Positions 36,674 through 44,778 of a stretch of 50,422 bases of DNA are shown here, one piece after another. The notes beneath the pieces were generated by a model. The model searched no databases and was not told where the DNA came from. It was given only the letters and a program-made list of their open reading frames with translations. A program made the translations under genes and the position numbers. This DNA is from Variovorax sp. E3. GTDB lineage: Bacteria; Pseudomonadota; Gammaproteobacteria; Burkholderiales; Burkholderiaceae_C. Numbering within the stretch: the stretch's first letter is position 1; each line of letters starts with the position of its first letter. The DNA lies in assembly GCF_016082275.1 (NCBI RefSeq), contig NZ_MOWM01000043.1:1-50422 (forward strand), in the 5' to 3' direction.

Positions 36674-36717
36674 GGGCGAAAAGCCGCGCGGGGCGGGGGT
36701 TTACCAGAACCCCGCAT

Positions 36718-36733
36718 TGTCAAATTCTTGACA
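36718..36733. promoter_or_regulatory. Crp/Fnr-type palindrome overlapping a -35 element
   Basis: TGTCAA-ATTC-TTGACA is a perfect 6-4-6 palindrome with the spacing of Fnr/Crp-family sites. The right half is also a consensus -35 hexamer for the HD gene. A second, weaker TTGA-ACG-TCAA follows at 36735-36745. Confidence 0.6.
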
Positions 36734-36793
36734 GTTGAACGTCAAGCACGGGCATACAGTGACCGGCACCCACAAGAACCGGAGACCCCCACG

Positions 36794-37390
36794 ATGAACG
36801 CACGCGCAAGTTTCAAGAGCATGCAGGAAAGCACGCGCGAAGACTGGCAACTGATCGGCGGCGAATTCATGCAGTTCACGGGCGGCCTGCCCGCGCGCGT
36901 GATCAAGCACCTGCAGATCCTCGAAGGCGACTACGGCGGCTTCCCCGTCGACCGCTACACCCATTCGCTGCAGACCGCCACGCGCGCGCTGCGCGACGGC
37001 CGCGACGAGGAGTACGTGGTGTGCGCGCTGCTGCACGACATCGGCGACACGCTGGGCAGCTTCAACCACCCCGACATTGCCGCCGCCATCCTGAAGCCCT
37101 TCGTGAGCGAAGCCAACCACTGGATGGTGCAGAACCACGGCATCTTCCAGGGCCATTACTTCTTCCATCACATCGGGCTGGACCGCAACATGCGCGACAA
37201 CTTCAAGGACCACCCGCACTACGAGCGCACGGCCGAGTTCTGCGCGCTCTACGACAACCCCGCCTTCGACCCCAAGGCCGAGACCCTGCCCATCGGCGAG
37301 TTCGAGCCCATGCTGCGCCGCGTGATGGCGCAGCCCAGGCAGAGCATCTACAAGGCCGCGCTGACCGAGCCCGCGGCCACGACAGCCTGA
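36794..37390 (+). CDS. HD-domain protein, possible diiron oxygenase or phosphohydrolase
   Basis: 198 aa from ATG 36794 (AACCGGAG upstream). The HD core is His57 (RYTHSLQTA), His81-Asp82 (LLHDIGD), His92 (FNHPDIAAAIL), His115 and Asp154. This order and the 24-residue spacing from the first His to HD resemble the mixed-valent diiron oxygenases PhnZ/TmpB, and Tyr47 sits ten residues before the first His as in PhnZ. However, the lid Glu position is Phe50. It could equally be a plain HD phosphohydrolase. It is 22 nt upstream of a class II aldolase gene and divergent from a Crp/Fnr regulator, which suggests one catabolic operon. Confidence 0.75.
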   Translation: MNARASFKSMQESTREDWQLIGGEFMQFTGGLPARVIKHLQILEGDYGGFPVDRYTHSLQTATRALRDGRDEEYVVCALLHDIGDTLGSFNHPDIAAAILKPFVSEANHWMVQNHGIFQGHYFFHHIGLDRNMRDNFKDHPHYERTAEFCALYDNPAFDPKAETLPIGEFEPMLRRVMAQPRQSIYKAALTEPAATTA

Positions 37391-37412
37391 CACCGCACCA
37401 AGGAAACACCCC

Positions 37413-38180
37413 ATGAACGCCTTTTCCCAACCCGAAATCCAGAAGCTCGTCTCCGCCGAGGAGTGGCAGCTTCGCGTCGACCTTGCCGCCTGCTACCGCC
37501 TGGTGGCGCTGTACGGCTGGAGCGACCTGGTGTTCACGCACATCAGCGCGCGCGTGCCCGGCCCCGAGCACCACTTCCTGATCAACCCCTACGGCCTGAT
37601 GTTCGACGAGATCACCGCGTCGAGCCTGGTCAAGGTCGACCAGCAGTGCAACAAGATCATCGACTCGCCCTACCCCGTGAACCCGGCCGGCTTCGTGATC
37701 CACAGCGCCGTGCATGCCGCGCGCGAAGACATCCAGTGCGTGCTGCACACCCACACCAGGGCCGGCATTGCCGTGAGCGCGCAGAAGAACGGCGTGCTGC
37801 CCATCAGCCAGCAGTCGACCTTCGTGCTGGCCTCGCTGGCCTACCACGACTACGAAGGCGTGGCCTTCCGCGACGACGAGAAGCCGCGCCTGCAGGCCGA
37901 CATGGGCCACGCCAACTTCCTCATGCTGCGCAACCACGGCCTGCTGACCTGCGGCAAGACCATCGCCGATGCGTTCCTCTCGATGTACACCTTCGAGAAC
38001 ACCTGCCAGATCCAGATCGCGGCGCAGTCGGGCGGCAGCGAACTCACGCATGTCGACCCGCGCATCATCGACGGCGTGGGCCAGGCAATGAAGGTGCAAA
38101 GCGGCGGCCTCGGCGGCATGTTCGTCTGGCCTTCGCTGATCCGCAAGCTCGACCGCATCGACGACAGCTACAAGCAATAA
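37413..38180 (+). CDS. Class II aldolase/adducin family protein
   Basis: 255 aa. Zinc-ligand motif HTHTRAGIAVSA, upstream SDLVFTHISARVPG, and RNHGLLTCGKTIADAF with another metal-binding His. These are the landmarks of class II aldolases (FucA/AraD/adducin). It may cleave a phosphorylated or hydroxylated sugar-like acid or act as an epimerase. It is preceded by the HD gene and followed by a terminator, so the two genes form a closed operon. Confidence 0.9.
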   Translation: MNAFSQPEIQKLVSAEEWQLRVDLAACYRLVALYGWSDLVFTHISARVPGPEHHFLINPYGLMFDEITASSLVKVDQQCNKIIDSPYPVNPAGFVIHSAVHAAREDIQCVLHTHTRAGIAVSAQKNGVLPISQQSTFVLASLAYHDYEGVAFRDDEKPRLQADMGHANFLMLRNHGLLTCGKTIADAFLSMYTFENTCQIQIAAQSGGSELTHVDPRIIDGVGQAMKVQSGGLGGMFVWPSLIRKLDRIDDSYKQ

Positions 38181-38213
38181 GACCAGACCGACCCGTCGGT
38201 CCCCGGTTTCCAC

Positions 38214-38254
38214 GGCTGCCAGCGCCTGCGCGACAGGTGCCGGCAGCCATTTTT
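38214..38254 (+). terminator. Intrinsic terminator of the HD-aldolase operon
   Basis: GGCTGCC (38214-38220) and GGCAGCC (38242-38248) pair, with further pairing inside, followed by ATTTTT. Confidence 0.8.
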
Positions 38255-38323
38255 GCGGTTCAAGCCCCCGGACATCGAGGGCCTGGCGCCGGGGCGCCCG
38301 TGTTTCGCCCAGAATACCGGGCC

Positions 38324-40606
38324 ATGAGCGTTCGAAACCTTGGCATCGCCGGCCTGATCGGGCTGGCGTGCATCTCCTTCTCTGCCGCAGCAGCAGCCCC
38401 CGCCGCCGACACCCCTCCCCCAGCGCCACCCGATGCGGCCGATGCCCGCATCGAGGCGCTCATCGCGCGCATGACGCCGCAGGAGAAAGCCGGCCAGCTC
38501 AGCCTCTTCGGCCCGGCGGAAATCAACACCCCCAACAACCCGCAGGCCGGCTGGCGCAATGCGCAGCAGGAGACTGCGACGTGCGCGCCGGCCGCCTCAC
38601 CGGTCTCTTCAACAATGCGGGCCTCGAAGGCAAGCGGCGCCTGCAGCAGATCGCGGTGAACGAATCGCGGTTGGGCATTCCGCTGATCTTCGGCGCGACG
38701 TGATCCACGGCTTTCGCACCATGTTCCCGATGCCGCTGGCCGAGGCCTCGAGCTGGGAGCCCGCGCTGGCCGAGCGCACCGCGCGCGCCGCGGCGGTCGA
38801 GGCCACGGCGACGGCTTTCGCTGGACCTTCGCGCCCATGGTCGACATCGCGCGCGACGCGCGCTGGGGCCGCGGCCTCGAAGGCGCGGGCGAAGACGTGC
38901 TGCTGTCGAAGCAGTTCGCCGCCGCCCGCGTGCGCGGCTTCCAGGGCAGCGACCTGTCGCGCCCCGATGCCATGCTCGCCACACCCAAGCACTTCGCGGC
39001 CTACGGCGCGGCCGAGGGCGGGCTCGACTACAGCGTGAGCGATATCTCGGAGCGCACCTTGCGCGAGGTCTACCTGCCGCCGTTCCGCGCGGCCGTCGAC
39101 ACGGGGGCGCTGTCGGTCATGAGCGCCTTCAACGAAATCGGCGGCGTGCCCTCCACCGCCAACCGCGACCTCTTGACCGGCGTGCTGCGCGACGAATGGA
39201 AGTTCAAGGGCTTCGTGGTCTCCGACTACACGGCCGACGAGGAACTGGTCGAGCACGGCTACGCCGCGAACGCGCGCGAGGCCGCCAAGATGGCCTTCAT
39301 GGCCGGCACCGACGTGAGCATGCAGAGCGGCCTGTACATGCGCTACCTGCCCGACCTCGTGGCCTCGGGCGAAGTGCCGATGGCGCGGCTCGACGAGGCC
39401 GTGCGCCGCGTGCTGCACGTCAAGCAGAAGCTCGGCCTGTTCGACGACCCCATGCGCGGCCTCGACGGCCCGCCCGCCGCGCAGCGCGCCGAGAACCCCG
39501 CGTTCATCGCGCTGGCCCGCGAGTCCGCGCGCCGCTCCATCGTCATGCTGAAGAACGACCGTATGCTGCTGCCGCTGCCCAAGGCCGGCACGAAGATCGC
39601 GCTGATCGGCCCCTTCGCCGAAGGTACCGTCGACCTGATGGGCGCCTGGAGCCTGTTCCCGGGCCAGTCGGCGCCCGTGGGCATCGACCAGGGGCTGCGC
39701 GCCGCGCTCGGCGCCGACTCGTCGGTCACCGTGGTGCGCGGCTCCGGCATCGGCGCGCCGCTGGCGGGCGGCATCGACGCCGCCGTGGCCGCCGCGCGCG
39801 AAGCCGACGTGGTGGTGCTGGCCATCGGCGAGAGCGAGAAGATGTCGGGCGAGGCGCGCTCGCGCAGCGACATCGGCCTGCCGCAGGCGCAGCAGGACCT
39901 GGCCGAGGCCGTGGCCGCCACCGGCAAGCCCGTGGTCGTGCTGCTGAGCAACGGCCGCGCGATGGCGCTGAAGGGCGCGGTGCGCAATGCGCGCGCGATT
40001 CTGGTCACGTGGTTCCTCGGCGTGCAGACCGGCAACGCCATCGCCGACGTGGTGTTCGGCGACTTCAACCCGTCGGGCCGCCTGCCCGTGAGCTTTCCGC
40101 AGACGGCCGGCCAGGTGCCCTACTACTACGCGCACAAGCGCACCGGACGGCCCTCACCCGAAGGTGCGCCGGGCACGTCGTTCAAGACCCGCTACCTCGA
40201 CGCGACCAACGAGGCGCTCTACCCCTTCGGCTACGGCATCGGCTATGCGCCGGTGCGCTACGACAGCGTCGAGCTGAGCCAGGACCGCATGGCGATGTCG
40301 GACACGCTGCGCGTGCGCGCCACCGTCACCAACACGGGCCAGCGCGAGGCCGAAGAAGTGGTGCAGCTCTACGCGGCCGAGCGCGCGGCCAGCGTGACAC
40401 GGCCCGTGCGCGAGCTCAAGGACTTCCGCAAGGTCACGATCGCGCCGGGCGCGTCGACGGTTGTCGAATTCACGCTCACCAAAGACGACCTGCAGTTCGT
40501 CGGCCGGGACATGAAGCCCACGGTCGAGCCCGGAGAGTTCGACCTGTGGGTGGCGCCTTCGGCTGCCGACGGGATCCGCAAGCGGTTTGTGCTCGTGCGC
40601 GACTGA
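38324..40606 (+). pseudogene. bglX: Glycoside hydrolase family 3 beta-glucosidase (BglX-like), three frameshifts
   Basis: Starts MSVRNLGIAGLIGLACISFS, a signal peptide, then MTPQEKAGQLSLFGPAEINTP. The coding sequence then jumps frame near 38580, 38696 and 38812. Each jump is repaired by one base in a GC-GAC context, and together they return to the first frame. The rest (MVDIARDARWGRG ... GFVVSDYTADEEL with the nucleophile Asp at nt 39224, then the C-terminal GH3 domain and a fibronectin-III-like domain) is intact to 40606. Repaired length is about 761 aa, normal for periplasmic BglX. As written the 5' part is broken, and an open frame of 589 codons exists from 38837. Real decay or sequencing error cannot be separated here. 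Confidence 0.85.
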
Positions 40607-40633
40607 CGACTGGCAACCGCGCGAAGCGCAGCG

Positions 40634-40987
40634 TCATTCGCCGGATGCGCTCGACGTGTTCGGCAGGTTCGCCGATGCCACCGGCGGCGCCACTTGCGAC
40701 TCCATGATCTCCGTCGGATGGATGGCGTTGTTGGCGCGAACCGCGGCGGCCTCGACCTGCGCGCGGTCCATGCCGCTCACGGCCGGCGCGGGCTGCGACT
40801 CCAGGACCTCGGTGGCGTGAATGCCGTTGTTGGCGCGCATTGCGTCCGCTGCCACGGCGTCGCGCGACATGGTCGACTGCGACATCTGCGGATAGTCGGG
40901 ATCGGCGCGCCCGCTCGCATGCGCGAACGATGCCAGCACCAGCGCGGGCACCGCGGCGATGCAGAGGGTGAGGATACGGACTCTCAT
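40634..40987 (-). CDS. Small exported repeat protein
   Basis: 117 aa from ATG 40987 with GGAGAC upstream (an upstream Met at 41035 is not supported). Signal peptide MRVRILTLCIAAVPALVLASFAHA-SG. The mature part contains a tandem duplication: MRANNGIHATEVLESQPAPAV and VRANNAIHPTEIMESQVAPPV. It is probably periplasmic, with unknown function. It is divergent from the GNAT gene, and the phased repeats at 41031-41126 lie upstream of its start. Confidence 0.75.
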   Translation of the reverse strand: MRVRILTLCIAAVPALVLASFAHASGRADPDYPQMSQSTMSRDAVAADAMRANNGIHATEVLESQPAPAVSGMDRAQVEAAAVRANNAIHPTEIMESQVAPPVASANLPNTSSASGE

Positions 40988-41030
40988 GGCTGTCTCCTTG
41001 GATGGTAGTGACGCTTTCACTCTAGGACGA

Positions 41031-41126
41031 CGCACTTACCGGCCCGTGAGTGTTCGCTTATGCAGCGGTGAGAGTTGGCTTAAGGGGCCGTGAGAGTCCG
41101 CTTAGCGGTGTGTGAGAACTCAGGCA
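41031..41126. repeat. Phased direct-repeat array, candidate regulator binding sites
   Basis: GTGAG starts at 41046, 41068, 41090 and 41112, exactly 22 bp apart. CTTA starts at 41035, 41057, 41079 and 41101, also 22 bp apart and 11 bp from each GTGAG. The full unit is close to GTGAGAGTTCGCTTA. The helical phasing suggests cooperative binding of a response-regulator-like protein between the two divergent genes. Confidence 0.7.
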
Positions 41127-41222
41127 AGAGCGCTCGCGCACGCGAAGACCGAGGCACGCGAAAAGCAGCGACGAGCCCACGTTTTATATTCGGCTGTTTC
41201 CCACTCAAAGAACAACTGCCTC

Positions 41223-41729
41223 GTGGAGAAGACACACACCGCCAATTCGGCCGCATCGATCCGGCGCGCAACTCCCGCCGATGCCGACGGCATCGAGGCG
41301 CTGTACCGCGAACTGGTCGACAACGCGCATGTGCATGTGCTGCCGACGCACATCGCGGACATCGCGAAAGACCCACGGGCCGCGCTGATTGTTCTGGAAC
41401 ACGCGGGCGCATTGCAGGCCACCGCACTGCTGAATTTCTGCGTCGACGCCATGTTCAGGACCCAGCCTTTCGCCGTGATCGAGAACATCGTCGTGGGTCA
41501 GGCATTTCGAGGTCGGGGTGCCGGGACAGAACTTCTGCGCTACATCGAGGACGAATGCATCGCGCGCGACTGCTCCAAGATCATGCTGCTCAGCGCCGTC
41601 GAACGCGGCGACGCACATCGCTTCTTTGCGCGATGCGGCTTCACGGGATCGAAGAAGAAGGGCTTCATCAAGTACCGGCGCGACTTCGCGCGCGACAACG
41701 ATCACGCAATGGAGAGCCCCAGCCAATGA
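41223..41729 (+). CDS. GNAT family N-acetyltransferase
   Basis: 168 aa from GTG 41223; an ATG at 41112 would give 205 aa, but its first 37 residues look non-coding and overlap the repeat array. GNAT fold: IRRATPADADGIEALYREL at the N-terminus, acetyl-CoA motif VVGQAFRGRGAGTELLRYIE, and DAHRFFARCGF near the end. It is the first of several small genes linked by 4-nt overlaps. The substrate is unknown. Confidence 0.8.
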   Translation: MEKTHTANSAASIRRATPADADGIEALYRELVDNAHVHVLPTHIADIAKDPRAALIVLEHAGALQATALLNFCVDAMFRTQPFAVIENIVVGQAFRGRGAGTELLRYIEDECIARDCSKIMLLSAVERGDAHRFFARCGFTGSKKKGFIKYRRDFARDNDHAMESPSQ

Positions 41730-41827
41730 GCCGATTCACCCTGACCGAAGCGACGCCCTTTGTCCCCGAAAGCCTGCGCTGCCGCTTCTTGCTGGCCGAC
41801 CGCAAGCAAACCGATCGCATGATATGA
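41726..41827 (+). other. Short frame, probable 5' part of the following TPR-like gene
   Basis: ATG 41726 overlaps the GNAT stop and encodes 33 residues (MSRFTLTEATPFVPESLRCR...) ending at TGA 41825-41827. Adding one base near 41824 would fuse it to the next frame as one protein of about 136 aa. It may instead be a real mini-gene, since it also overlaps the next ATG by 4 nt. Confidence 0.45.
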
Positions 41828-42135
41828 AGAAGGCCACGAAGACCGCCCTCGACATGACCGCGCGCCACCCGGATTTCGCGCCGGGATGGCAAGAGTTGTC
41901 CAAGCTGGAGAGCGATCCCGCCAAGCGGCTGGTGCTCATCGAAAAGGGACTGGGCAAGAACCCGGACGTCGAGACCCGGGGAGCCCTGCTCGTGGCCAAG
42001 GCCGAAGCCATTGCCGAGCGTGGCAACAAGGCCGTCGCGCTTCAGATGTTGGGAGACCTTGCCCTGGACCCCGCATCGACCGGAGAAACCGAGACCCTGG
42101 CCGTGTCGGCCATCGAGAGGATGCTCTTCAGATGA
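41824..42135 (+). CDS. Tetratricopeptide-like small protein
   Basis: 103 aa of helical, Ala/Leu-rich sequence with TPR-like spacing (ARHPDFAPGWQELSKLE ... RGALLVAKAEAIAERGNKAVALQMLGDLALDP). No signal peptide. The ATG 41824 overlaps the preceding short frame, which may be its true N-terminus in another frame. Its stop overlaps the start of the next gene. Function unknown. Confidence 0.6.
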   Translation: MKKATKTALDMTARHPDFAPGWQELSKLESDPAKRLVLIEKGLGKNPDVETRGALLVAKAEAIAERGNKAVALQMLGDLALDPASTGETETLAVSAIERMLFR

Positions 42136-42440
42136 AGCCACCCGTTCCCCTCGGCCGTCGCCTGCAGCTCGACAGCGGCGACACCGGCGTCGAAATCTAT
42201 TGGTTCGACGCGAACGGCTTCGCGCGCGCCATCCTCGGCGAGAGCGACGGCCCGCAGTGCGCGCCGGTCTTTCGCTATCGGGTGCTTTCCGTCGACAGCC
42301 TCGAACTGATCGGCGCCGAGGGCCCCATCGACACGTGGACGGGCATCCGCATCGAGGGCGACGCGCTTCAGGTCGACTCGAAAGGACGGCTCAAGACATT
42401 TTTCATCGGACAGGAAGCCGACAAGGAAAGCACACCATGA
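42132..42440 (+). CDS. Hypothetical protein, 102 aa
   Basis: Not recognised. It starts MKPPVPLGRRLQLDSGDTGVE and continues with a beta-rich core (IYWFDANGFARAILGESDG, YRVLSVDSLELIGAEGPIDTW); no signal peptide or membrane segment. Both ends overlap neighbours by 4 nt (ATGA), so it belongs to the small-gene operon from the GNAT gene to the glyoxalase. Confidence 0.65.
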   Translation: MKPPVPLGRRLQLDSGDTGVEIYWFDANGFARAILGESDGPQCAPVFRYRVLSVDSLELIGAEGPIDTWTGIRIEGDALQVDSKGRLKTFFIGQEADKESTP

Positions 42441-42785
42441 AAGTCAAACGCATCGTCGCCAACTTCGCGACGCCCACGCCCGCGCGCCTCCGCCTTCTAC
42501 AAGGACGTGCTCGGCCTTGACCTGCTCATGGACCACGGCTGGATCCAGACCTACGGCGCGCAGGCCGAGATGGCGTTGCAGGTCAGCTTCGCCTCGGAGG
42601 GCGGCTCGGGCACGGCGGTGCCCGACCTGTCGATAGAAGTGGACGACGTCGACACGGCCTTCGAGCGCATGAAGGCCGCGGGCTTCGTCATCGAATACGG
42701 CCCGGTCGACGAGCCGTGGGGCGTGCGCCGCTTCTACGTGCGCGACCCGTTCGGCAAGCTCGTGAACATCCTCGCGCACGCCTGA
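42437..42785 (+). pseudogene. Glyoxalase/bleomycin-resistance (VOC) family gene with a frameshift
   Basis: Starts MKVKRIVANFATPTPAR at ATG 42437 and then leaves frame near 42482-42490. SAFYKDVLGLDLLMDHGW ... IEVDDVDTAFERMKAAGF ... PWGVRRFYVRDPFGKLVNILAHA continues in another frame to 42785. Two missing bases in an alternating GC run would restore about 116 residues. The VOC fold is clear (FYKDVLGLDLL and DPFGKLVNIL are landmarks). An internal ATG at 42507 gives only 92 aa and lacks the first strand. Confidence 0.75.
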
Positions 42786-42804
42786 AAAAGAAAACGCGCT
42801 CGGC

Positions 42805-44103
42805 TCAGTCGAGCCCGTGGAACACGCTGTCGTCCGGCCCGATGTGCGACGGCGGCGTCCACGCGGCATCGCGCATCGAACGGCTGACGAGTTTCTCCAC
42901 GCCCAGCAGCGTCGCGAAGATGGCCATGCGCACCGGAATGCCGTTGTCGGTCTGGCGGAAGATGGCCAGGCGCGGGTCGTTGTTGAGGTCGGTGCTCAGG
43001 TCGTGCGAGCCGGGCCGGCCGTCGCGCGGCAGCGGGTGCATCACCACCACCTCGGGCTTGCAGGCCGACTCGATCAGCGCGCGATTCACTTCGAAGGCGT
43101 TGTCGAAACCCTCCAGCACTTCGTCGTTCGCGAAGCGCTCCTTCTGGATGCGCGTGGCGTAGATGATGTCGGCGCCCGCCAGCCCCTGCGCGGGCGTGGC
43201 GGCGGTTTCCACCACGTGGCCGTTGCGGCTCACGGCATCGACGATCGCGGCGGGCATGGCCAGCGACGGCGGCGAGATCAGCGTGAACTTCAGGCCCTTG
43301 TACAGCGCCAGCAGCTTGATGAGCGAGTGCACGGTGCGCCCGTATTTCAGGTCGCCGATCATCGCGATGTGCGCGCCGTCGACCAGCTTGCCCAGGCGCG
43401 AGAACTCGCGCTGGATGGTGTACAGGTCGAGCAGCGCCTGGCTCGGGTGCTCGCCGGGGCCGTCGCCGCCGTTGATGACGGGCACGTTGGTGGCGCGCGC
43501 GAACTCGGCGACCGAGCCCTGCTCGGGGTGCCGCACCACCATCGCGTCGACATAGCCGCCGATGACGCGGCTGGTGTCGTAGATCGACTCGCCCTTGGCC
43601 ATCGACGAGAAGGTGAAGCCGGTGGTGTCGCACACCGAGCCGCCGAGCCGGCAGAACGCGGCGCCGAAACTCACGCGCGTGCGGGTGCTGGCCTCGAAGA
43701 ACAGGTTGGCCAGCACGGCGCCTTCGAGCACGCGGCTGACCTTGCGCCGGCGCGCGATGGGCTGCATGACGTCGGCCAGTTGGAACAGCTCGTCGATGGC
43801 GTCGCGGTTGAACTGGCTGACCGACAGCAGATGGTGCGCGCCGCCGGTGGCCAGCGCCTTGCGCAAGATGCCTTCATGTGCGCTTTGCGTATATTCACCG
43901 CGATGCCCGTCGGCGGCCAGGATTTCGCTCACGAAGCGCCGGGCAACCTCGGGCATGGCCCGGAATTCGTTGGATTCGTCGGGCAGGAGCCAGGCGTCCA
44001 GCGCCCTCCTTCGGCTGCCGATGCGTTCCGCGAAGACATCCCGCGTCATGTTGAGTTGACGCATCGCGTCGCGCAGGAGCACCTGTTGTGGCATGTTGTT
44101 CAT
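42805..44103 (-). CDS. pyrB: Aspartate carbamoyltransferase with N-terminal HTH-like domain
   Basis: 432 aa from ATG 44103. Residues ~12-60 (LNMTRDVFAERIGSRRRALDAWLLPDESNEFRAMPEVARRF) look like a helix-turn-helix DNA-binding domain. Residues ~90-430 are a complete ATCase: carbamoyl-phosphate loop FFEASTRTRVSF (Ser139-Thr140-Arg141-Thr142-Arg143), HPSQALLDLYTI, and MHPLPRDG. It catalyses the first committed step of pyrimidine synthesis. The HTH extension and the palindrome immediately upstream of the start suggest autoregulation, which is inference. Usual ATCase length is about 310 aa, so this is a fusion. Confidence 0.9.
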   Translation of the reverse strand: MNNMPQQVLLRDAMRQLNMTRDVFAERIGSRRRALDAWLLPDESNEFRAMPEVARRFVSEILAADGHRGEYTQSAHEGILRKALATGGAHHLLSVSQFNRDAIDELFQLADVMQPIARRRKVSRVLEGAVLANLFFEASTRTRVSFGAAFCRLGGSVCDTTGFTFSSMAKGESIYDTSRVIGGYVDAMVVRHPEQGSVAEFARATNVPVINGGDGPGEHPSQALLDLYTIQREFSRLGKLVDGAHIAMIGDLKYGRTVHSLIKLLALYKGLKFTLISPPSLAMPAAIVDAVSRNGHVVETAATPAQGLAGADIIYATRIQKERFANDEVLEGFDNAFEVNRALIESACKPEVVVMHPLPRDGRPGSHDLSTDLNNDPRLAIFRQTDNGIPVRMAIFATLLGVEKLVSRSMRDAAWTPPSHIGPDDSVFHGLD

Positions 44104-44114
44104 GGGCCGCAAAT

Positions 44115-44133
44115 ATATACTCAATGCGTATAT
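44115..44133. promoter_or_regulatory. Palindrome directly upstream of pyrB
   Basis: ATATAC-N7-GTATAT lies 12 nt upstream of the pyrB start in an AT-rich patch that probably contains the promoter. It is a candidate operator for the HTH domain of the same protein. Confidence 0.5.
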
Positions 44134-44150
44134 TTTTAAAGCACCGACGT

Positions 44151-44173
44151 AAAAAAACGGACCCGAGGTCCGT
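44151..44173 (-). terminator. Intrinsic terminator of the small exported protein gene at 44.2-44.6 kb
   Basis: On the minus strand ACGGACC, a 3-nt loop and GGTCCGT are followed by TTTTTT. Strong form, 39 nt after the stop at 44212. Confidence 0.85.
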
Positions 44174-44211
44174 TCTTTCCGCCCCAACACCCGAGGTGCG
44201 GTGGCTCTGGC

Positions 44212-44561
44212 TTACAGGCCGGCTTGGCGCGTGAACGACACGCTGGGCTTCTTGTAGGCTTGCGGCACTTCGTCGCGGTAGAACGCGCGGCGGTCGAGGC
44301 TTTGCAGCGGATCGTGGGCCTTGGCAACGGCTTCGGCTTGCACGGTCGCGCGGTTGGCGGTCGACGTGAAGGCTTGGGCGCCGGCGCTGGAGGCATCGCT
44401 GTATTCGTTGCCGGCACGTGCGGCGGCAGCGGCTTGCGGTGCGACTTCGGCGCGGGAGACCGAAGAGTTCACGACGTGCACGCGTCGTAGGTTTCTGCAT
44501 GTGCTCCGGCAGCGGCCAGGAGCGAGAGAGCAGCAGCAGCGAGGATCTTCGAGGCATTCAT
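44212..44561 (-). pseudogene. Small exported protein (DUF4148-like) with a frameshift
   Basis: Starts at ATG 44561 with GAAGGAG upstream: signal peptide MNASKILAAAALSLLAAAGAHA, then ETYDA, where the frame breaks near 44481. The rest (VHVVNSSVSRAEVAPQAAAAARAGNEYSDASSAGAQ ... KPSVSFTRQAGL) is in another frame to 44212. One C (GC[C]GTG) restores about 116 residues. Such small periplasmic proteins with repeated SRAEV/DRATV motifs are common in Burkholderiales; function unknown. Confidence 0.75.
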
Positions 44562-44699
44562 TTCAATCTCCTTCAATGGGTTGGTTGGTGAGGAGAAGTT
44601 TGATCCTGAAGCACCCTGAAAAACGCCGTCAAAAGGAACCGCGGCGTTCACGGGATTGAAACAATCAAGCCCTTGAAAAGCCGCTGGTCAAGAGGGGAT

Positions 44700-44716
44700 G
44701 CCCCGAATTTCGGGGC
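44700..44716. terminator. Hairpin between the small exported gene and fmdB
   Basis: GCCCCG-AATTT-CGGGGC; on the plus strand a T run follows 15 nt later. It lies in a 217-nt gap (44562-44778) with no gene. Terminator function is doubtful. Confidence 0.35.
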
Positions 44717-44778
44717 TTCAGGTGGTCTTTTTTCTTCACCTGCCAGCCCACGCCCGCTGCCTGGGTAGGGCCTGAAGC

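Noticed and set aside
41031..41126. CRISPR array
   Set aside because: The 22-bp periodic array has no 25-35-bp repeats with unique spacers and no cas genes; it looks like binding sites.
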